Positions 16,664 through 29,639 of a stretch of DNA of 64,000 bases are shown here, in pieces. The notes below the pieces were generated by a model that was given only the letters and a program-made list of their open reading frames with translations, searched no databases and was not told the DNA's origin. Within the stretch, counting starts at the first letter, position 1. Each line of letters begins with the position of its first letter. The position numbers and the translations under genes were made by a program. This DNA comes from Streptomyces sp. Q6 (GTDB lineage Bacteria > Actinomycetota > Actinomycetes > Streptomycetales > Streptomycetaceae): assembly GCF_036967205.1 (NCBI RefSeq), contig NZ_CP146022.1:3596001-3660000 (forward strand). Direction: 5' to 3'.

Positions 16664-18643
16664 TCACCAGTCCACGTCGTCGGGCTCGGCCTCCGGCCAG
16701 AAATCCGGCTCGGGTTCCGCGGAATCCGAGCCGGAGCCGGAGCCGGTACCGAAGCCGGTTCCGGTACCGGAATCCGAGCCGGAGCCGGAGGCACTCGGGG
16801 CGCCGCCGTCCATCCCGGCCAGCACCTTCAGCACTCCCTCGCCCCACGTCGCCAACTTCTTCTCGCCGACGCCACCGATCGTCCCCAACTGCGCCACCGA
16901 CGTGGGCCGTTGCAGGGCGATCTCCCGCAGCGTCGCGTCGTGGAAGATCACATACGCCGGGACCCCGTTCTCCTTCGCCTGCTCGCCGCGCCAGGCCCGC
17001 AGCGCCTCGAACACCGGCACCAGCTCGGCCGGCAGATCCGCCGCGACCGTCTTGGCCTTCCGCTCGCCCCGCGCCGCACGCGTCGTCGCGGGCTTCGGCG
17101 CCTCCTTGCGCAGCCGCACCTCCCGCTCGCGCCCCAGGACGCTCGCGCTGTCCTCGGTGAGCACCAGCGTCCCGTACTCGCCCTCGACCGCGATCAGGGA
17201 CTGGGCCAGCAACTGCCGCACCACGCCCCGCCATTCGGTCTCGCTCAGCTCGTCACCGATGCCGAAGACGGACAGCTGGTCGTGGTCGAACTGGATGACC
17301 TTCGCGGTGCGCTTGCCGAGCAGGATGTCGATGATCTGGCCCGCGCCGAACTTCTGCCGCCGCTCCCGGTCGAGCCGCACCACCGTGGAGAGGATCTTCT
17401 GCGCGGCGACGGTGCCGTCCCACGTCTCCGGCGGGGTGAGGCAGGTGTCGCAGTTCCCGCACGACCCGGCGCCGTCCTGCCCGAAGTACGTGAGCAGCTG
17501 GGACCGGCGGCACCGCGCCGTCTCGCACAGCGCCAGCATCGAGTCCAGATGGGCGGAGGCGCGGCGCCGGAACGCCTCGTCCCCCTCCCCCATGTTGATC
17601 AGCTTCCGCTGCTGCACGACGTCCTGGAGTCCGTACGCCATCCACGCGGTCGACGGCAGTCCGTCACGCCCGGCGCGCCCGGTCTCCTGGTAGTACCCCT
17701 CGACGGACTTGGGCAGGTCGAGGTGGGCGACGAACCGCACGTCGGGCTTGTCGATGCCCATGCCGAACGCGATGGTCGCGCAGACGACGAGGCCCTCCTC
17801 GCGCAGGAAGCGGGACTGGTTCCGCGCGCGCGTCCCGGCGTCCAGGCCCGCGTGGTAGGGCACCGCCTCGATCCCGTTCCTGCACAGGAACTCGGCGGTC
17901 GCCTCGACCGACTTGCGCGACAGGCAGTACACGATGCCCGCGTCACCCTCGTGCTCCTGCTTCAGGAAGGTCAGGAGCTGCTTCTTCGGGTCCGCCTTGG
18001 GCACGATCCGGTACTGGATGTTCGGCCGGTCGAAGCTCGCCACGAAGTGCTTCGCGTCCGGCATGCCGAGGCGCTGGGTGATCTCCTGGTGCGTGGCGTG
18101 CGTCGCGGTGGCGGTGAGCGCGATCCGGGGCACGTCGGGCCAGCGCTGCCCGAGCACGGACAGGGCCAGGTAGTCGGGGCGGAAGTCGTGCCCCCACTGG
18201 GCCACACAGTGCGCCTCGTCGATCGCGAAGACGGAGATCTTGCCGCGCGAGAGCAGGTCGAGGGTGGAGTCGAGGCGCAGCCGCTCCGGCGCCAGGTAGA
18301 TGATGTCGAGCTCGCCGGCGAGGAACTCGGCCTCGACGGTCCTGCGCTCGTCGAAGTCCTGCGTCGAGTTCATGAACCCGGCGCGCACGCCGAGTGCCCG
18401 CAGCGCGTCCACCTGGTCCTGCATGAGGGCGATCAGCGGCGAGACGACGACGCCCGTCCCGGGCCTGACCATGGCCGGGATCTGGTAGCAGAGCGACTTG
18501 CCGCCACCGGTCGGCATGAGGACGACGGCGTCGCCGCCGCCCACCACGTGCTCGATGATCGCTTCCTGCTCACCCCGGAAGGCGTCGTATCCGAAGACAC
18601 GATGGAGCGTGGCAAGCGCCTCGCTCTCGGTCACCTCGCTCAT
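16664..18643 (-). CDS. recQ: RecQ-family ATP-dependent DNA helicase
   Basis: A 659-residue SF2 helicase that unwinds DNA 3'-5' in recombination and repair. Visible motifs are Walker [16 protein letters not shown] near residue 45, DEAH box in [26 protein letters not shown], a zinc-binding Cys cluster ([15 protein letters not shown]), the RQC region, and an HRDC domain starting near residue 530 (LFEALRAWR-type block). The last ~45 residues are low-complexity Gly/Ser/Thr then acidic. The ATG at 18643 is used because an in-frame upstream ATG at 18688 adds only an unconserved leader. Confidence 0.95.
   Translation of the reverse strand: MSEVTESEALATLHRVFGYDAFRGEQEAIIEHVVGGGDAVVLMPTGGGKSLCYQIPAMVRPGTGVVVSPLIALMQDQVDALRALGVRAGFMNSTQDFDERRTVEAEFLAGELDIIYLAPERLRLDSTLDLLSRGKISVFAIDEAHCVAQWGHDFRPDYLALSVLGQRWPDVPRIALTATATHATHQEITQRLGMPDAKHFVASFDRPNIQYRIVPKADPKKQLLTFLKQEHEGDAGIVYCLSRKSVEATAEFLCRNGIEAVPYHAGLDAGTRARNQSRFLREEGLVVCATIAFGMGIDKPDVRFVAHLDLPKSVEGYYQETGRAGRDGLPSTAWMAYGLQDVVQQRKLINMGEGDEAFRRRASAHLDSMLALCETARCRRSQLLTYFGQDGAGSCGNCDTCLTPPETWDGTVAAQKILSTVVRLDRERRQKFGAGQIIDILLGKRTAKVIQFDHDQLSVFGIGDELSETEWRGVVRQLLAQSLIAVEGEYGTLVLTEDSASVLGREREVRLRKEAPKPATTRAARGERKAKTVAADLPAELVPVFEALRAWRGEQAKENGVPAYVIFHDATLREIALQRPTSVAQLGTIGGVGEKKLATWGEGVLKVLAGMDGGAPSASGSGSDSGTGTGFGTGSGSGSDSAEPEPDFWPEAEPDDVDW
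16721..16790 (-). repeat. 22-bp direct repeat inside the recQ 3' end
   Basis: An identical 22-bp segment beginning GGAATCCGAG occurs at 16721-16742 and 16769-16790, with GAGCCG hexamer repeats within and between. It encodes the Gly/Ser/Thr-rich C-terminal tail of RecQ and is a likely site of length variation by slippage. Confidence 0.8.
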
Positions 18644-18718
18644 ACCGTCAGTCCCGTCCTCGCCCGCCGCTCTCGACTTCCCCCGCAACGATAGGGGGCC
18701 GGACCGACAGCCCGAGAC

Positions 18719-18744
18719 TTATCCACAGCAGCCCCTGTGGATAA
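18719..18744. promoter_or_regulatory. Inverted pair of DnaA-box-like sequences
   Basis: TTATCCACAG (18719-18728) and CTGTGGATAA (18735-18744) form a perfect 10-bp inverted repeat with a 6-bp centre. Each arm contains a full match to the classical DnaA box TTATCCACA. The pair lies 76 bp upstream of the recQ start and 100 bp downstream of nuoN. It could bind DnaA, or as RNA form a hairpin; both uses are inference. Confidence 0.6.
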
Positions 18745-18796
18745 CTTGCTCACAATCGTCCGGACCCTCACTCGTCCGTGGGAGCCCGCACGCACA

Positions 18797-18826
18797 GAAG
18801 CCCGGCCCCACCAGGGACCGGGCTTC
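18797..18826 (-). terminator. Terminator of the nuo operon
   Basis: Perfect 9-bp stem GAAGCCCGG (18797-18805) / CCGGGCTTC (18818-18826), with further C/G pairing in the 12-nt loop, located 19 nt beyond the nuoN stop codon. Confidence 0.75.
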
Positions 18827-18844
18827 CACGGGCTCAGCGGGGCG

Positions 18845-20494
18845 CTACCGCACGAAGACGCCCGCCTGGCTCGCCAGGTCCAGGAAGTACTGCGGCGCGA
18901 GCCCCAGCACGATCGTGACCGCCACACCCACGGCGATCGTCGTCATGGTCAGCGGCGACGGCACGGCCACGGTCGGCCCGTCCGCCTTCGGCTCGCTGAA
19001 GAACATGAGGACGATCACGCGGATGTAGAAGAACGCGGCGATGGCCGACGAGATCACACCGACCACCACGAGCGCGCCGGCGCCGCCCTCGGCCGCCGCC
19101 TTGAACACGGCGAACTTCCCGGCGAAACCGCTGGTCAGCGGGATCCCGGCGAAGGCGAGCAGGAACACCGCGAAGACGGCGGCGACCAGCGGCGAGCGCC
19201 GCCCGAGCCCCGCCCACTTCGACAGGTGCGTCGCCTCGCCGCCCGCGTCGCGCACCAGCGTCACCACGGCGAAGGCGCCGATCGTGACGAAGGAGTACGC
19301 GGCCAGGTAGAAGAGGACGGACGAGACACCGTCGGGCGAGGTCGCGATGACACCGGCCAGGATGAAGCCCGCGTGCGCGATCGACGAGTACGCGAGCAGC
19401 CGCTTGATGTCGGTCTGCGTGATCGCGACGATCGCGCCGCCGAGCATCGTGACGATGGCGACGGCCCACATGACCGGCCGCCAGTCCCAGCGCAGCCCCG
19501 GCAGGACCACGTACAGGAGCCGCAGCAGCGCGCCGAAGGCGGCGACCTTCGTACCGGCCGCCATGAAGCCGGTGACCGGCGTCGGGGCGCCCTGGTAGAC
19601 GTCCGGCGTCCACATGTGGAAGGGGACGGCGCCGACCTTGAACAGCAGGCCCATCACGACCAGCGCCATGCCGATGAGCAGCAGCGCGTCGTTGCCCATG
19701 GTGTCGGCGAGGGCCGGGTCCACGTTCTGGATGGAGCCGTCGACGACGCTCGCGAGGGTGGCGTACGAGACGGAGCCCGCGTAGCCGTAGAGCAGCGCGA
19801 TGCCGAACAGGGTGAACGCCGAGGCGAAGGCGCCGAGCAGGAAGTACTTGACCGCGGCCTCCTGCGACATGAGCCGCTTGCGGCGGGCCACGGCGCACAG
19901 CAGGTACAGCGGGAGCGAGAAGACTTCCAGGGCGATGAAGAGCGTCAGCAGGTCGTTCGCCGCGGGGAAGACCAGCATGCCGCCGATCGCGAAGAGGGCG
20001 AGCGGGAACACCTCGGTGGTGGTGAACCCGGCCTTGATCGCGGCCTTCTCGCTGTCGCTGCCGGGCACGGACGCGGCCTGCGCGGCGAACGAGTCGACGC
20101 GGTTGCCGTGCGCCTCCGGGTCGAGCCGCCGCTCCGCGAACGTGAAGATCGCGACCAACCCGGCCAGCAGGATGGTCCCTTGGAGGAAGAGCGCGGGACC
20201 GTCGACGGCGATCGCGCCCATGGCCGCGATGTGCGCCTTGGTGGTGCCGTACCCACCGGCGGCGAGCCCGACGACCGCGGCGAAGGCGGCGGCGAGCGCG
20301 ACGACGGCCAGGAACACCTGGACGTAGTAGCGGGACTTACGGGGCACGAACGCCTCGACCAGGATCCCCAGGACGGCGGCACCGATGACGATCAAGGTCG
20401 GGGACAATTGCCCGTATTCGATCTTCGGTGCGTCGATCTTGGAGATCGGATCGGCGGCTGTTGTCCACAGGCTGTGGACGGCTGATGCACTCAC
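18845..20494 (-). CDS. nuoN: NADH-quinone oxidoreductase subunit N
   Basis: A 549-residue polytopic protein, one of the three antiporter-like proton-pumping subunits of complex I. The block KVGAVPFHMWTPDVYQGAPTPVTGFMA (given here by its ends KVGAVPF and TGFMA) and DIKRLLAYSSIAHAGFILAG contain the conserved Lys residues on broken helices. Start ATG overlaps the nuoM stop by 4 bp. It is the last gene of the operon and is followed by a terminator hairpin. An inverted pair of DnaA-box-like sequences lies within its first 11 codons. Confidence 0.97.
   Translation of the reverse strand: MSASAVHSLWTTAADPISKIDAPKIEYGQLSPTLIVIGAAVLGILVEAFVPRKSRYYVQVFLAVVALAAAFAAVVGLAAGGYGTTKAHIAAMGAIAVDGPALFLQGTILLAGLVAIFTFAERRLDPEAHGNRVDSFAAQAASVPGSDSEKAAIKAGFTTTEVFPLALFAIGGMLVFPAANDLLTLFIALEVFSLPLYLLCAVARRKRLMSQEAAVKYFLLGAFASAFTLFGIALLYGYAGSVSYATLASVVDGSIQNVDPALADTMGNDALLLIGMALVVMGLLFKVGAVPFHMWTPDVYQGAPTPVTGFMAAGTKVAAFGALLRLLYVVLPGLRWDWRPVMWAVAIVTMLGGAIVAITQTDIKRLLAYSSIAHAGFILAGVIATSPDGVSSVLFYLAAYSFVTIGAFAVVTLVRDAGGEATHLSKWAGLGRRSPLVAAVFAVFLLAFAGIPLTSGFAGKFAVFKAAAEGGAGALVVVGVISSAIAAFFYIRVIVLMFFSEPKADGPTVAVPSPLTMTTIAVGVAVTIVLGLAPQYFLDLASQAGVFVR
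20463..20479. other. Second inverted DnaA-box-like palindrome, in the nuoN 5' end
   Basis: GTCCACAG (20463-20470), one base, then CTGTGGAC (20472-20479). With the preceding TT the left arm reads TTGTCCACA, the DnaA box preferred in GC-rich actinobacteria. It falls in coding sequence for residues about 5-11 of NuoN, so it may be coincidental. Confidence 0.45.
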
Positions 20495-22089
20495 TTGTGG
20501 GCCGCCTCCACTTCCGGCTTCGGGTCCTTCTTCTGGACGTCGGACATCGTGTGCTTGACCGCCGGGTTCACCAGCTCGGTGAGCGGCTTCGGGTACACAC
20601 CGAGGAAGATCAGTACGCCGATCAGCGGGACCACGACCGCCAGTTCACGCACCCGCAGGTCGGCGATGCCCTCGTTCGACGGCTTCACCGGGCCCGTCAT
20701 GGTCCGCTGGTAGAGGACCAGCGTGTAGAGCGCGGCGAGCACGATGCCGAACGTGGCGATGATGCCGATGACCGGGTAGCGCGCGAACGTGCCGACCAGG
20801 ACCAGGAATTCACTCACGAACGGCGCGAGCCCCGGCAGCGACAGCGTCGCGAGGCCGCCGATCAGGAACGTGCCGGCGAGCACCGGGGCGACCTTCTGCA
20901 CGCCCCCGTAGTCCGCGATGAGACGCGAGCCGCGCCGCGAGATCAGGAACCCGGCGACCAGCATCAACGCGGCTGTCGACAGGCCGTGGTTGACCATGTA
21001 GAGCGTCGCGCCGGACTGGCCCTGGCTGGTCATCGCGAAGATGCCCATGATGATGAAGCCGAAGTGCGAGATCGACGCGTACGCCACCAGGCGCTTGATG
21101 TCGCGCTGGCCGACCGCGAGCAGCGCGCCGTAGACGATGCTGATGAGCGCCAGGACGAGGATGACCGGCGTCGCCCACTTGCTCGCCTCCGGGAAGAGCT
21201 GGAGGCAGAAGCGGAGCATCGCGAACGTGCCGACCTTGTCGACGACGGCCGTGATCAGTACGGCGACCGGGGCCGTCGCCTCGCCCATCGCGTTCGGCAG
21301 CCAGGTGTGCAGCGGCCACAGCGGGGCCTTCACCGCGAAGGCGAAGAAGAAGCCGAGGAAGAGCAGCCGCTCGGTGTTGGTCGCCATGTCGAGCGAGCCG
21401 TTGGCCCGCGCCTCGGCGATCTCCTGGAGCGAGAAGTTCCCCGCGACCACGTAGAGGCCGATGACGGCCGCCAGCATGATGAGGCCGCCGACGAGGTTGT
21501 AGAGGAGGAACTTGACCGCCGCGTACGAGCGCTGCGTCGCGGCCTCCTTCTCGCCGTGCGGGCCCGCGCGGTCGCCGAAGCCGCCGATGAGGAAGTACAT
21601 CGGGATGAGCATGGCTTCGAAGAAGATGTAGAAGACGAAGACGTCGGTGGCCTCGAAGGAGATGATCACCATCGCCTCGACGAGGAGGATCAGGGCGAAG
21701 AAGCCCTGCGTCGGGCGCCACCGCCCCGCGGCGAAGCTGCCGAGAGACTCGGCGCCGGTCTCCTGCGGGTCGGCGTCGTGCCAGCCGGCCAGGATCACGA
21801 ACGGGATGAGCAGCGCGGTCAGCGCGACGAGCGCCACCCCGATGCCGTCCACGCCCAGTTCGTAGCGGACCCCGAATTCCTTGATCCACCAGTGGGATTC
21901 GGTGAGTTGGTAGCGGTCGCCGTCCGGGTCGAAGCGGACCGCGACCACCGCCGCGAGGACCAGGGTCGCGACCGAGAACAGCAGCGCGAGCCACTTGGCC
22001 GCGGTGCGCTGCTTCGCCGGTACGGCGGCCGTGGCGATGGCGCCCACGGCCGGCAGTACCGCCGTCGCTGTCAGCAGAGGAAAGGACAT
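20491..22089 (-). CDS. nuoM: NADH-quinone oxidoreductase subunit M
   Basis: A 532-residue antiporter-like membrane subunit of complex I. VKAPLWPLHTWLPNAMGEATAP and DIKRLVAYASISHFGFIIMG carry the conserved Lys residues of the proton channel; FYIFFEAMLIPMYFLIG has the channel Glu. It starts 5 bp after nuoL and overlaps nuoN by 4 bp, so all three pumping subunits are translationally coupled. Length matches the family. Confidence 0.97.
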   Translation of the reverse strand: MSFPLLTATAVLPAVGAIATAAVPAKQRTAAKWLALLFSVATLVLAAVVAVRFDPDGDRYQLTESHWWIKEFGVRYELGVDGIGVALVALTALLIPFVILAGWHDADPQETGAESLGSFAAGRWRPTQGFFALILLVEAMVIISFEATDVFVFYIFFEAMLIPMYFLIGGFGDRAGPHGEKEAATQRSYAAVKFLLYNLVGGLIMLAAVIGLYVVAGNFSLQEIAEARANGSLDMATNTERLLFLGFFFAFAVKAPLWPLHTWLPNAMGEATAPVAVLITAVVDKVGTFAMLRFCLQLFPEASKWATPVILVLALISIVYGALLAVGQRDIKRLVAYASISHFGFIIMGIFAMTSQGQSGATLYMVNHGLSTAALMLVAGFLISRRGSRLIADYGGVQKVAPVLAGTFLIGGLATLSLPGLAPFVSEFLVLVGTFARYPVIGIIATFGIVLAALYTLVLYQRTMTGPVKPSNEGIADLRVRELAVVVPLIGVLIFLGVYPKPLTELVNPAVKHTMSDVQKKDPKPEVEAAHK

Positions 22090-22094
22090 CGGTA

Positions 22095-24014
<1,920 letters not shown>

Positions 24015-24031
24015 AACGGTTCAGCGACCCC

Positions 24032-24331
24032 TTACAGCTTCATCAGGCTGGCGTCGTCGACCGAGGCCGAGTGGCGGGAACGGAACAGCGACACGATGAT
24101 CGCGAGCCCGACCACGACCTCCGCGGCGGCGACGACCATCGTGAAGAAGGCGATGATCTGGCCGTCGAGGTTGCCGTGCATACGGGAGAACGCGACGAAC
24201 GCGAGGTTGCACGCGTTCAGCATCAGCTCGATGCACATGAACACGACGATCGCGTTCCGCCTGATGAGCACGCCGGTGGCGCCGATCGTGAACAACAGGG
24301 CGGCGAGGTACAGGTAGTTCACCGGATTCAC
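24032..24331 (-). CDS. nuoK: NADH-quinone oxidoreductase subunit K
   Basis: A 99-residue protein with three transmembrane helices. The conserved Glu residues of the proton path are in [12 protein letters not shown] and [12 protein letters not shown]. Start overlaps the nuoJ stop by 4 bp. Size and motifs match NuoK/ND4L exactly. Confidence 0.96.
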
Positions 24332-25140
24332 TTCGACGCCTCCTCTGAACGCTCCAGACGATCGGTCGAGCGCTGCTCCAGGGCCTTGAGGTCGCGGAGC
24401 GCCTCACCCGAGACGTCGCGGACCTGACCGCGCTCGCGCAGCGTCTGCATGACCGTGAGCTCCGACGGGGTGCCGTCGGGCAGCAGGCCCGGGATGTCCA
24501 CCGCGTTGTGCCGGGCGTAGACGCCCGGGGCGGGCAGCGGCGGCAGGTGCTTGCCCTCGCGCACGCGCTGCTCGGCCAGCTCGCGCTGGGTCTTGGCCCG
24601 CTCGGTGCGCTCGCGGTGCGTGAGCACCATCGCGCCGACGGCGGCCGTGATCAGTAGGGCGCCGGTGATCTCGAAGGCGAAGACGTACTTGGTGAAGATG
24701 AGGGCGGCCAGGCCCTCCACGTTCCCCCCGGCGTTCGCCTTGCCGAGGCCGTTGAACTGCGTCAGCGACGCGTTCGCCAGGCCCGCCACGAGCAGCACCC
24801 CGAAGCCGAGACCGCACAGGGCGGCCAGCCAGCGCTGCCCCTTGATGGTCTCCTTCAGGGAGTCCGCGGCGGTGACGCCGACGAGCATGACCACGAAGAG
24901 GAACAGCATCATGATCGCGCCCGTGTAGACGACGATCTGCACGATGCCCAGGAAGTACGCCCCGTTGGCCAGGTAGAACACCGCGAGGATGATCATCGTG
25001 CCGGCCAGGCAGAGGGCGCTGTGCACGGCCTTCTTCATCAGGATCGTGCACAGCGCGCCGATGACGGCGACGGTGCCGAGGACCCAGAACTGGAAGGCCT
25101 CACCGGTGGAGGTCGTGTAGGCGGCGAGCTGCGCGCTCAT
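24328..25140 (-). CDS. nuoJ: NADH-quinone oxidoreductase subunit J
   Basis: A 270-residue membrane subunit. Five hydrophobic segments fill about residues 15-175, including [19 protein letters not shown], the conserved family block with the pi-bulge helix. The last ~95 residues are hydrophilic and charged ([19 protein letters not shown] onward), longer than in E. coli (184 residues total) but usual in actinobacteria. Four-base overlaps join it to nuoI and nuoK. Confidence 0.95.
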
Positions 25141-25775
25141 GCCTCCACCCCCTCGGCCTCGGTGGCCTCCGCGGCCTCGGACGGCTTCTCGCCCTTGGAG
25201 ACGGCCACTTGGCGCTCGGTGCCGGGCGCCGCCTCGGTCACCAGACCCCGGTAGTAGTCCTGCTCGTCCATGCCGGGGAAGATCGAGTGCGGCGACTCGA
25301 CCATGCCCTCCTCCAGACCGGCGAGCAGCTGCTCCTTGGTGTAGATGAGGTTGGCGCGGCTGCTGTCCGCCAGCTCGAACTCGTTCGTCATCGTGAGCGC
25401 GCGCGTGGGGCACGCCTCGATGCACAGGCCGCACAGGATGCAGCGGGCGTAGTTGATCTGGTAGACGCGGCCGTAGCGCTCGCCCGGGGAGTAGCGCTCC
25501 TCCTCGGTGTTGTCCGCGCCCTCCACGTAGATGGCGTCCGCCGGGCAGGCCCAGGCGCACAGCTCGCAGCCGACGCACTTCTCCAGGCCGTCCGGATGGC
25601 GGTTGAGCTGGTGCCTGCCGTGGAAGCGGGGAGCGGTGGTCTTCTGCTGCTCCGGGTACTGCTCGGTCAGCCGCTTCTTGAACATGGCCTTGAAGGTCAC
25701 ACCGAAGCCCGCGACAGGGTTCTGGAACCCGGGCTTGGTGTCCTTCTCGTGCTTCTCATGCTTCTCGTCAGCCAT
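25137..25775 (-). CDS. nuoI: NADH-quinone oxidoreductase subunit I (2 x [4Fe-4S])
   Basis: A 212-residue ferredoxin-type subunit passing electrons to cluster N2. Two CxxCxxCxxxCP motifs are readable: [12 protein letters not shown] near residue 70 and [12 protein letters not shown] near residue 115. The N-terminus is rich in Lys/His/Glu (EKHEKHEKD) and the C-terminal ~50 residues are Glu/Ala-rich and non-conserved. ATG at 25775 overlaps nuoH by 8 bp. Confidence 0.96.
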   Translation of the reverse strand: MADEKHEKHEKDTKPGFQNPVAGFGVTFKAMFKKRLTEQYPEQQKTTAPRFHGRHQLNRHPDGLEKCVGCELCAWACPADAIYVEGADNTEEERYSPGERYGRVYQINYARCILCGLCIEACPTRALTMTNEFELADSSRANLIYTKEQLLAGLEEGMVESPHSIFPGMDEQDYYRGLVTEAAPGTERQVAVSKGEKPSEAAEATEAEGVEA

Positions 25776-27141
25776 CGGACGCCTCCTTTCCGTCACGAGA
25801 TCCGCCAAGTGATTCGTCACTCGCAGTATCGGGGCCACCACTGACAATCAACTCCCGCTCGTGGCGCGGCCGTCGGCGCGGCACGGGCGGCAGGGTCTGT
25901 CCCGGCAGCGGCGGCACGGGGAACCCGCCCGCCATCGGGTCGAAGGCCGCGGGCTCCTCGACCGCCGCGCGCCCCTTCTCCCCGCGGTCGCGGAAGATGT
26001 CCACGACGAACGAGAGCAGCAGGAGTACGAGGATGCCGCCGCCCACGTAGAGGGCGATGTCGGCGAAGTCGTAGTTCTCGTTGCGCAGGGTCCGCACGGT
26101 GGCGACGAGCATCAGCCACACCACGGAGACCGGGATGAGGACCTTCCAGCCGAGCTTCATCAGCTGGTCGTAACGGACGCGCGGCAGCGTGCCGCGCAGC
26201 CAGATGAAGAAGAACAGCAGCAGTTGGACCTTGACGACGAACCAGAGCATCGGCCACCAGCCGTGGTTCGCGCCCTCCCAGAACGTGGAGACCGGCCACG
26301 GGGCCCGCCAGCCGCCCAGGAAGAGCGTCACGGACACCGCCGAGACCGTCACCATGTTCACGTACTCGGCGAGCATGAACATCGCGAACTTGATGGACGA
26401 GTACTCGGTGTTGAAGCCGCCGACGAGGTCGCCCTCGGACTCCGGCATGTCGAACGGGGCGCGGTTCGTCTCGCCCACCATCGTCACGATGTAGATCAGG
26501 AACGAGACCGGCAGCAGCACGATGTACCAGCGGTCGTGCTGCTGGGCGACGATCTCGGAGGTCGACATCGAGCCCGAGTACAGGAACACCGAGGCGAACG
26601 CGGCGCCCATCGCGATCTCGTACGAGATCATCTGCGCGCAGGAGCGCAGGCCGCCGAGGAGCGGGTACGTCGACCCGGACGACCAGCCCGCGAGGACGAT
26701 GCCGTAGATGCCGACGGAGGCGACAGCGAGGATGTAGAGCATCGCGATCGGCAGGTCGGTGAGCTGCATCGCCGTACGGGTGCCGAAGATCGAGATCTCG
26801 TTGCCCGACGGGCCGAACGGGATCACGGCGATCGCCATGAAGGCCGGGATCGCGGCGACGATCGGCGCGAGGATGTAGACGACCTTGTCCGCGCGCTTGA
26901 CGACCAGGTCTTCCTTGAGCATCAGCTTGATGCCGTCGGCGAGCGACTGGAGCATGCCCCAGGGGCCGTGCCGGTTGGGGCCGATGCGCAGCTGCATCCA
27001 GGCGACGACCTTGCGCTCCCACACGATGGAGAACAGCACGGTCACCATCAGGAAGGCGAAGCAGAACACCGCCTTGACGACGACGAGCCACCACGGGTCG
27101 GTGCCGAACATCGACAGGTCTTCGAGTGCCAGGGGACTCAT
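25768..27141 (-). CDS. nuoH: NADH-quinone oxidoreductase subunit H
   Basis: A 457-residue, eight-helix subunit that lies against the quinone cavity. [18 protein letters not shown] is the family signature, and [20 protein letters not shown] is the second, acidic-loop signature. The last ~75 residues (after [12 protein letters not shown]) are Pro-rich then acidic and absent from E. coli NuoH; an extended tail is seen in other actinobacteria. ATGA overlap with nuoG. Confidence 0.96.
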   Translation of the reverse strand: MSPLALEDLSMFGTDPWWLVVVKAVFCFAFLMVTVLFSIVWERKVVAWMQLRIGPNRHGPWGMLQSLADGIKLMLKEDLVVKRADKVVYILAPIVAAIPAFMAIAVIPFGPSGNEISIFGTRTAMQLTDLPIAMLYILAVASVGIYGIVLAGWSSGSTYPLLGGLRSCAQMISYEIAMGAAFASVFLYSGSMSTSEIVAQQHDRWYIVLLPVSFLIYIVTMVGETNRAPFDMPESEGDLVGGFNTEYSSIKFAMFMLAEYVNMVTVSAVSVTLFLGGWRAPWPVSTFWEGANHGWWPMLWFVVKVQLLLFFFIWLRGTLPRVRYDQLMKLGWKVLIPVSVVWLMLVATVRTLRNENYDFADIALYVGGGILVLLLLSFVVDIFRDRGEKGRAAVEEPAAFDPMAGGFPVPPLPGQTLPPVPRRRPRHERELIVSGGPDTASDESLGGSRDGKEASDG

Positions 27142-29639
27142 GACTGCACCTCCGGGGCCTCGGCGACGGCCGGGCCGATCTTCACGAGGTCGCCGGGAAC
27201 GGCGCCCGCGTCCGACGCCACGCCGCTGCCCACGGAGTTCAGCGGCAGCCAGACCACACGGTCGGGCATCCGCGTGACCTGGAGCGGCAGTTCGACGGTT
27301 CCGGACGGGCCGGTGACCGCGACCGTGTCGCCGTCCTTCACGCCGGCCTCGGCGGCCGTCGCGGCGGACACGCGCGCGTGAGCGGCGTGCCGGGTGCCGG
27401 CCAGCGCCTCGTCGCCGTCCTGGAGGCGGCCGAGGTCGAGCAGCAGCCGGTGTCCCGCGAGGACGGCCTCGCCGCTCGCGGGCCGCGGCAGCTGGGCCGC
27501 CGTCTCCAGGGGCTCGGTGGCGTGCGGACCGTCCCAGTGGCCGAGCCGGTCCAACTCGCCGCGCGCCGCCCGCAGATCGGGCAGCCCCAGGCGGGCGTCC
27601 ATGGCGTCGGCCAGCATCTGGAGCACGCGCCCGTCGGCCGGGGCGACCCGGCGCGTCATCTGGTCGGGCTTGAGCGCGGCCTCGAACATCCGCGCGCGGC
27701 CTTCCCAGTTGAGGAAGGTGCCCGCCTTCTCGGCGACCGCGGCCACCGGAAGGACGACGTCCGCGTGCGCGGTGACCTCGCTCGGCCGCTGCTCCAGGGA
27801 GACCAGGAACTCGACCTCGTGAAGCGCTTCACGCGCGCGTGCCGGAGCGGGGAGGTCGGCGACCTCGACGCCGGCCACGACCAGGGCCCGCAGTTCACCG
27901 GAGACCGCCGCCTCGACGATCTGGCCGGTGTCGCGCCCGTAGCGGTGCGGCAGTTCGGCCACACCCCAGGCGGCCGCGACTTCCTCACGCGCGCGCGGGT
28001 CGGTCGCCGGGCGGCCGCCCGGCAGGAGCGACGGCAGCGCGCCCGCCTCGACGGCGCCGCGCTCACCCGCGCGGCGCGGGATCCACACCAGCTGGGCGCC
28101 GGTCGCGGTCGCGGCCCGTACGGCGGCGGTGAGTCCGCCCGCGACGGCCGCGAGCCGCTCGCCGACGACGATCACGGCGCCCTCGCCGCGCAGCGCCTGC
28201 GAGGCCGCCACGCCCGCGGCGCCCTCCAGGCCGACGCCCGCGGCGAGCGCGTCCAGCCACTCGGCCTCGGTGCCGGGCGCGGCGGGCAGCAGCGTGCCGC
28301 CGGCCTTCTCCAGGCCGCGCGTCGCGTGGGTGGCGAGCGAGTAGACCTGCTGTCCGTGCGTCCGCCACGCCTTGCGGAGCTTGAGGAAGACGCCGGGCGC
28401 CTCCTCCTCCGACTCGAAGCCGACCAGGAGCACGGCCGGGGCCTTCTCCAGCTTCTTGTACGTGACGCCGCTGCCGTCCAGGTCGCGACCGCGTCCGGCG
28501 ACTCGCGCGGCGAGGAAGTCGGCCTCCTCGCTGCTGTGCACACGCGCGCGGAAGTCGATGTCGTTCGTGTCGAGCACGACGCGCGCGAACTTGCTGTACG
28601 CGTACGCGTCCTCGACGGTCAGCCGGCCACCGGTGAGGACACCGGCCCGGCCCCGCGCGGCGGCGAGCCCGCGCGCGGCGACCTCCAGGGCCTCGGGCCA
28701 GGAGGCGGCCCGCAGCTCACCGCTCTCCTTGTCGCGCACCTGCGGCATCGTGAGCCGGTCCGGCTTCTGCGCGTAGCGGAAGCCGAAGCGGCCCTTGTCG
28801 CAGATCCACTCCTCGTTGACCTCGGGGTCGTCGGCCGCGAGGCGGCGCATGACCTTGCCGCGCCGGTGGTCGGTGCGCGTCGCGCAGCCGCCCGCGCAGT
28901 GCTCGCACACCGACGGCGACGACACCAGGTCGAAGGGGCGCGAGCGGAATCGGTACGCCGCCGACGTCAGCGCGCCGACCGGACAGATCTGGATCGTGTT
29001 CCCGGAGAAGTACGACTCGAAGGGGTCGCCCTCACCGGTGCCGACCTGCTGGAGCGCGCCGCGCTCGATCAGCTCGATCATCGGGTCGCCCGCGATCTGG
29101 TTCGAGAACCGGGTGCAGCGCGCGCAGAGCACGCACCGCTCGCGGTCGAGCAGCACCTGCGTGGAGATCGGGACCGGCTTCTCGTACGTGCGCTTCCTGC
29201 CCTCGAAGCGGCTGTCGGACTGGCCGTGCGACATCGCCTGGTTCTGGAGCGGGCACTCGCCGCCCTTGTCGCAGACCGGGCAGTCGAGGGGGTGGTTGAT
29301 GAGCAGCAGCTCCATCACGCCGCGCTGCGCCTTCTCGGCGACGGGCGAGGAGAGCTGGCTCTTGACCACCATGCCGTCGGTGCAGGTGATGGTGCAGGAC
29401 GCCATCGGCTTGCGCTGGCCCTCCACCTCCACGATGCACTGGCGGCAGGCGCCGGCCGGGTCGAGGAGCGGGTGGTCGCAGAAGCGCGGGATCTCGATGC
29501 CGAGCAGTTCGGCGGCGCGGATGACCAGGGTCCCCTTGGGGACGCTGATCTCGATGCCGTCGATGGTCAGTGAGACCAGGTCTTCCGGCGGGACCGCGGC
29601 CTCGCCGCCCCCGGAGGGAGCGCTAGTGGTCACAGTCAT
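27138..29639 (-). CDS. nuoG: NADH-quinone oxidoreductase subunit G
   Basis: An 833-residue peripheral-arm subunit. The N-terminal 2Fe-2S domain has [29 protein letters not shown] and a [14 protein letters not shown] block follow for 4Fe-4S clusters, with a further Cys set near CEHCAGGC. After about residue 240 comes a degenerate molybdopterin-oxidoreductase domain with no expected cofactor. The C-terminal ~100 residues form a molydop-binding-like domain. ATG at 29639 overlaps nuoF by 4 bp. Confidence 0.96.
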   Translation of the reverse strand: MTVTTSAPSGGGEAAVPPEDLVSLTIDGIEISVPKGTLVIRAAELLGIEIPRFCDHPLLDPAGACRQCIVEVEGQRKPMASCTITCTDGMVVKSQLSSPVAEKAQRGVMELLLINHPLDCPVCDKGGECPLQNQAMSHGQSDSRFEGRKRTYEKPVPISTQVLLDRERCVLCARCTRFSNQIAGDPMIELIERGALQQVGTGEGDPFESYFSGNTIQICPVGALTSAAYRFRSRPFDLVSSPSVCEHCAGGCATRTDHRRGKVMRRLAADDPEVNEEWICDKGRFGFRYAQKPDRLTMPQVRDKESGELRAASWPEALEVAARGLAAARGRAGVLTGGRLTVEDAYAYSKFARVVLDTNDIDFRARVHSSEEADFLAARVAGRGRDLDGSGVTYKKLEKAPAVLLVGFESEEEAPGVFLKLRKAWRTHGQQVYSLATHATRGLEKAGGTLLPAAPGTEAEWLDALAAGVGLEGAAGVAASQALRGEGAVIVVGERLAAVAGGLTAAVRAATATGAQLVWIPRRAGERGAVEAGALPSLLPGGRPATDPRAREEVAAAWGVAELPHRYGRDTGQIVEAAVSGELRALVVAGVEVADLPAPARAREALHEVEFLVSLEQRPSEVTAHADVVLPVAAVAEKAGTFLNWEGRARMFEAALKPDQMTRRVAPADGRVLQMLADAMDARLGLPDLRAARGELDRLGHWDGPHATEPLETAAQLPRPASGEAVLAGHRLLLDLGRLQDGDEALAGTRHAAHARVSAATAAEAGVKDGDTVAVTGPSGTVELPLQVTRMPDRVVWLPLNSVGSGVASDAGAVPGDLVKIGPAVAEAPEVQS

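Noticed and set aside
16681-16790. CRISPR-like or interspersed repeat array
   Set aside because: The repeats are short, adjacent, in coding frame and encode a Gly/Ser-rich tail; there are no spacers.
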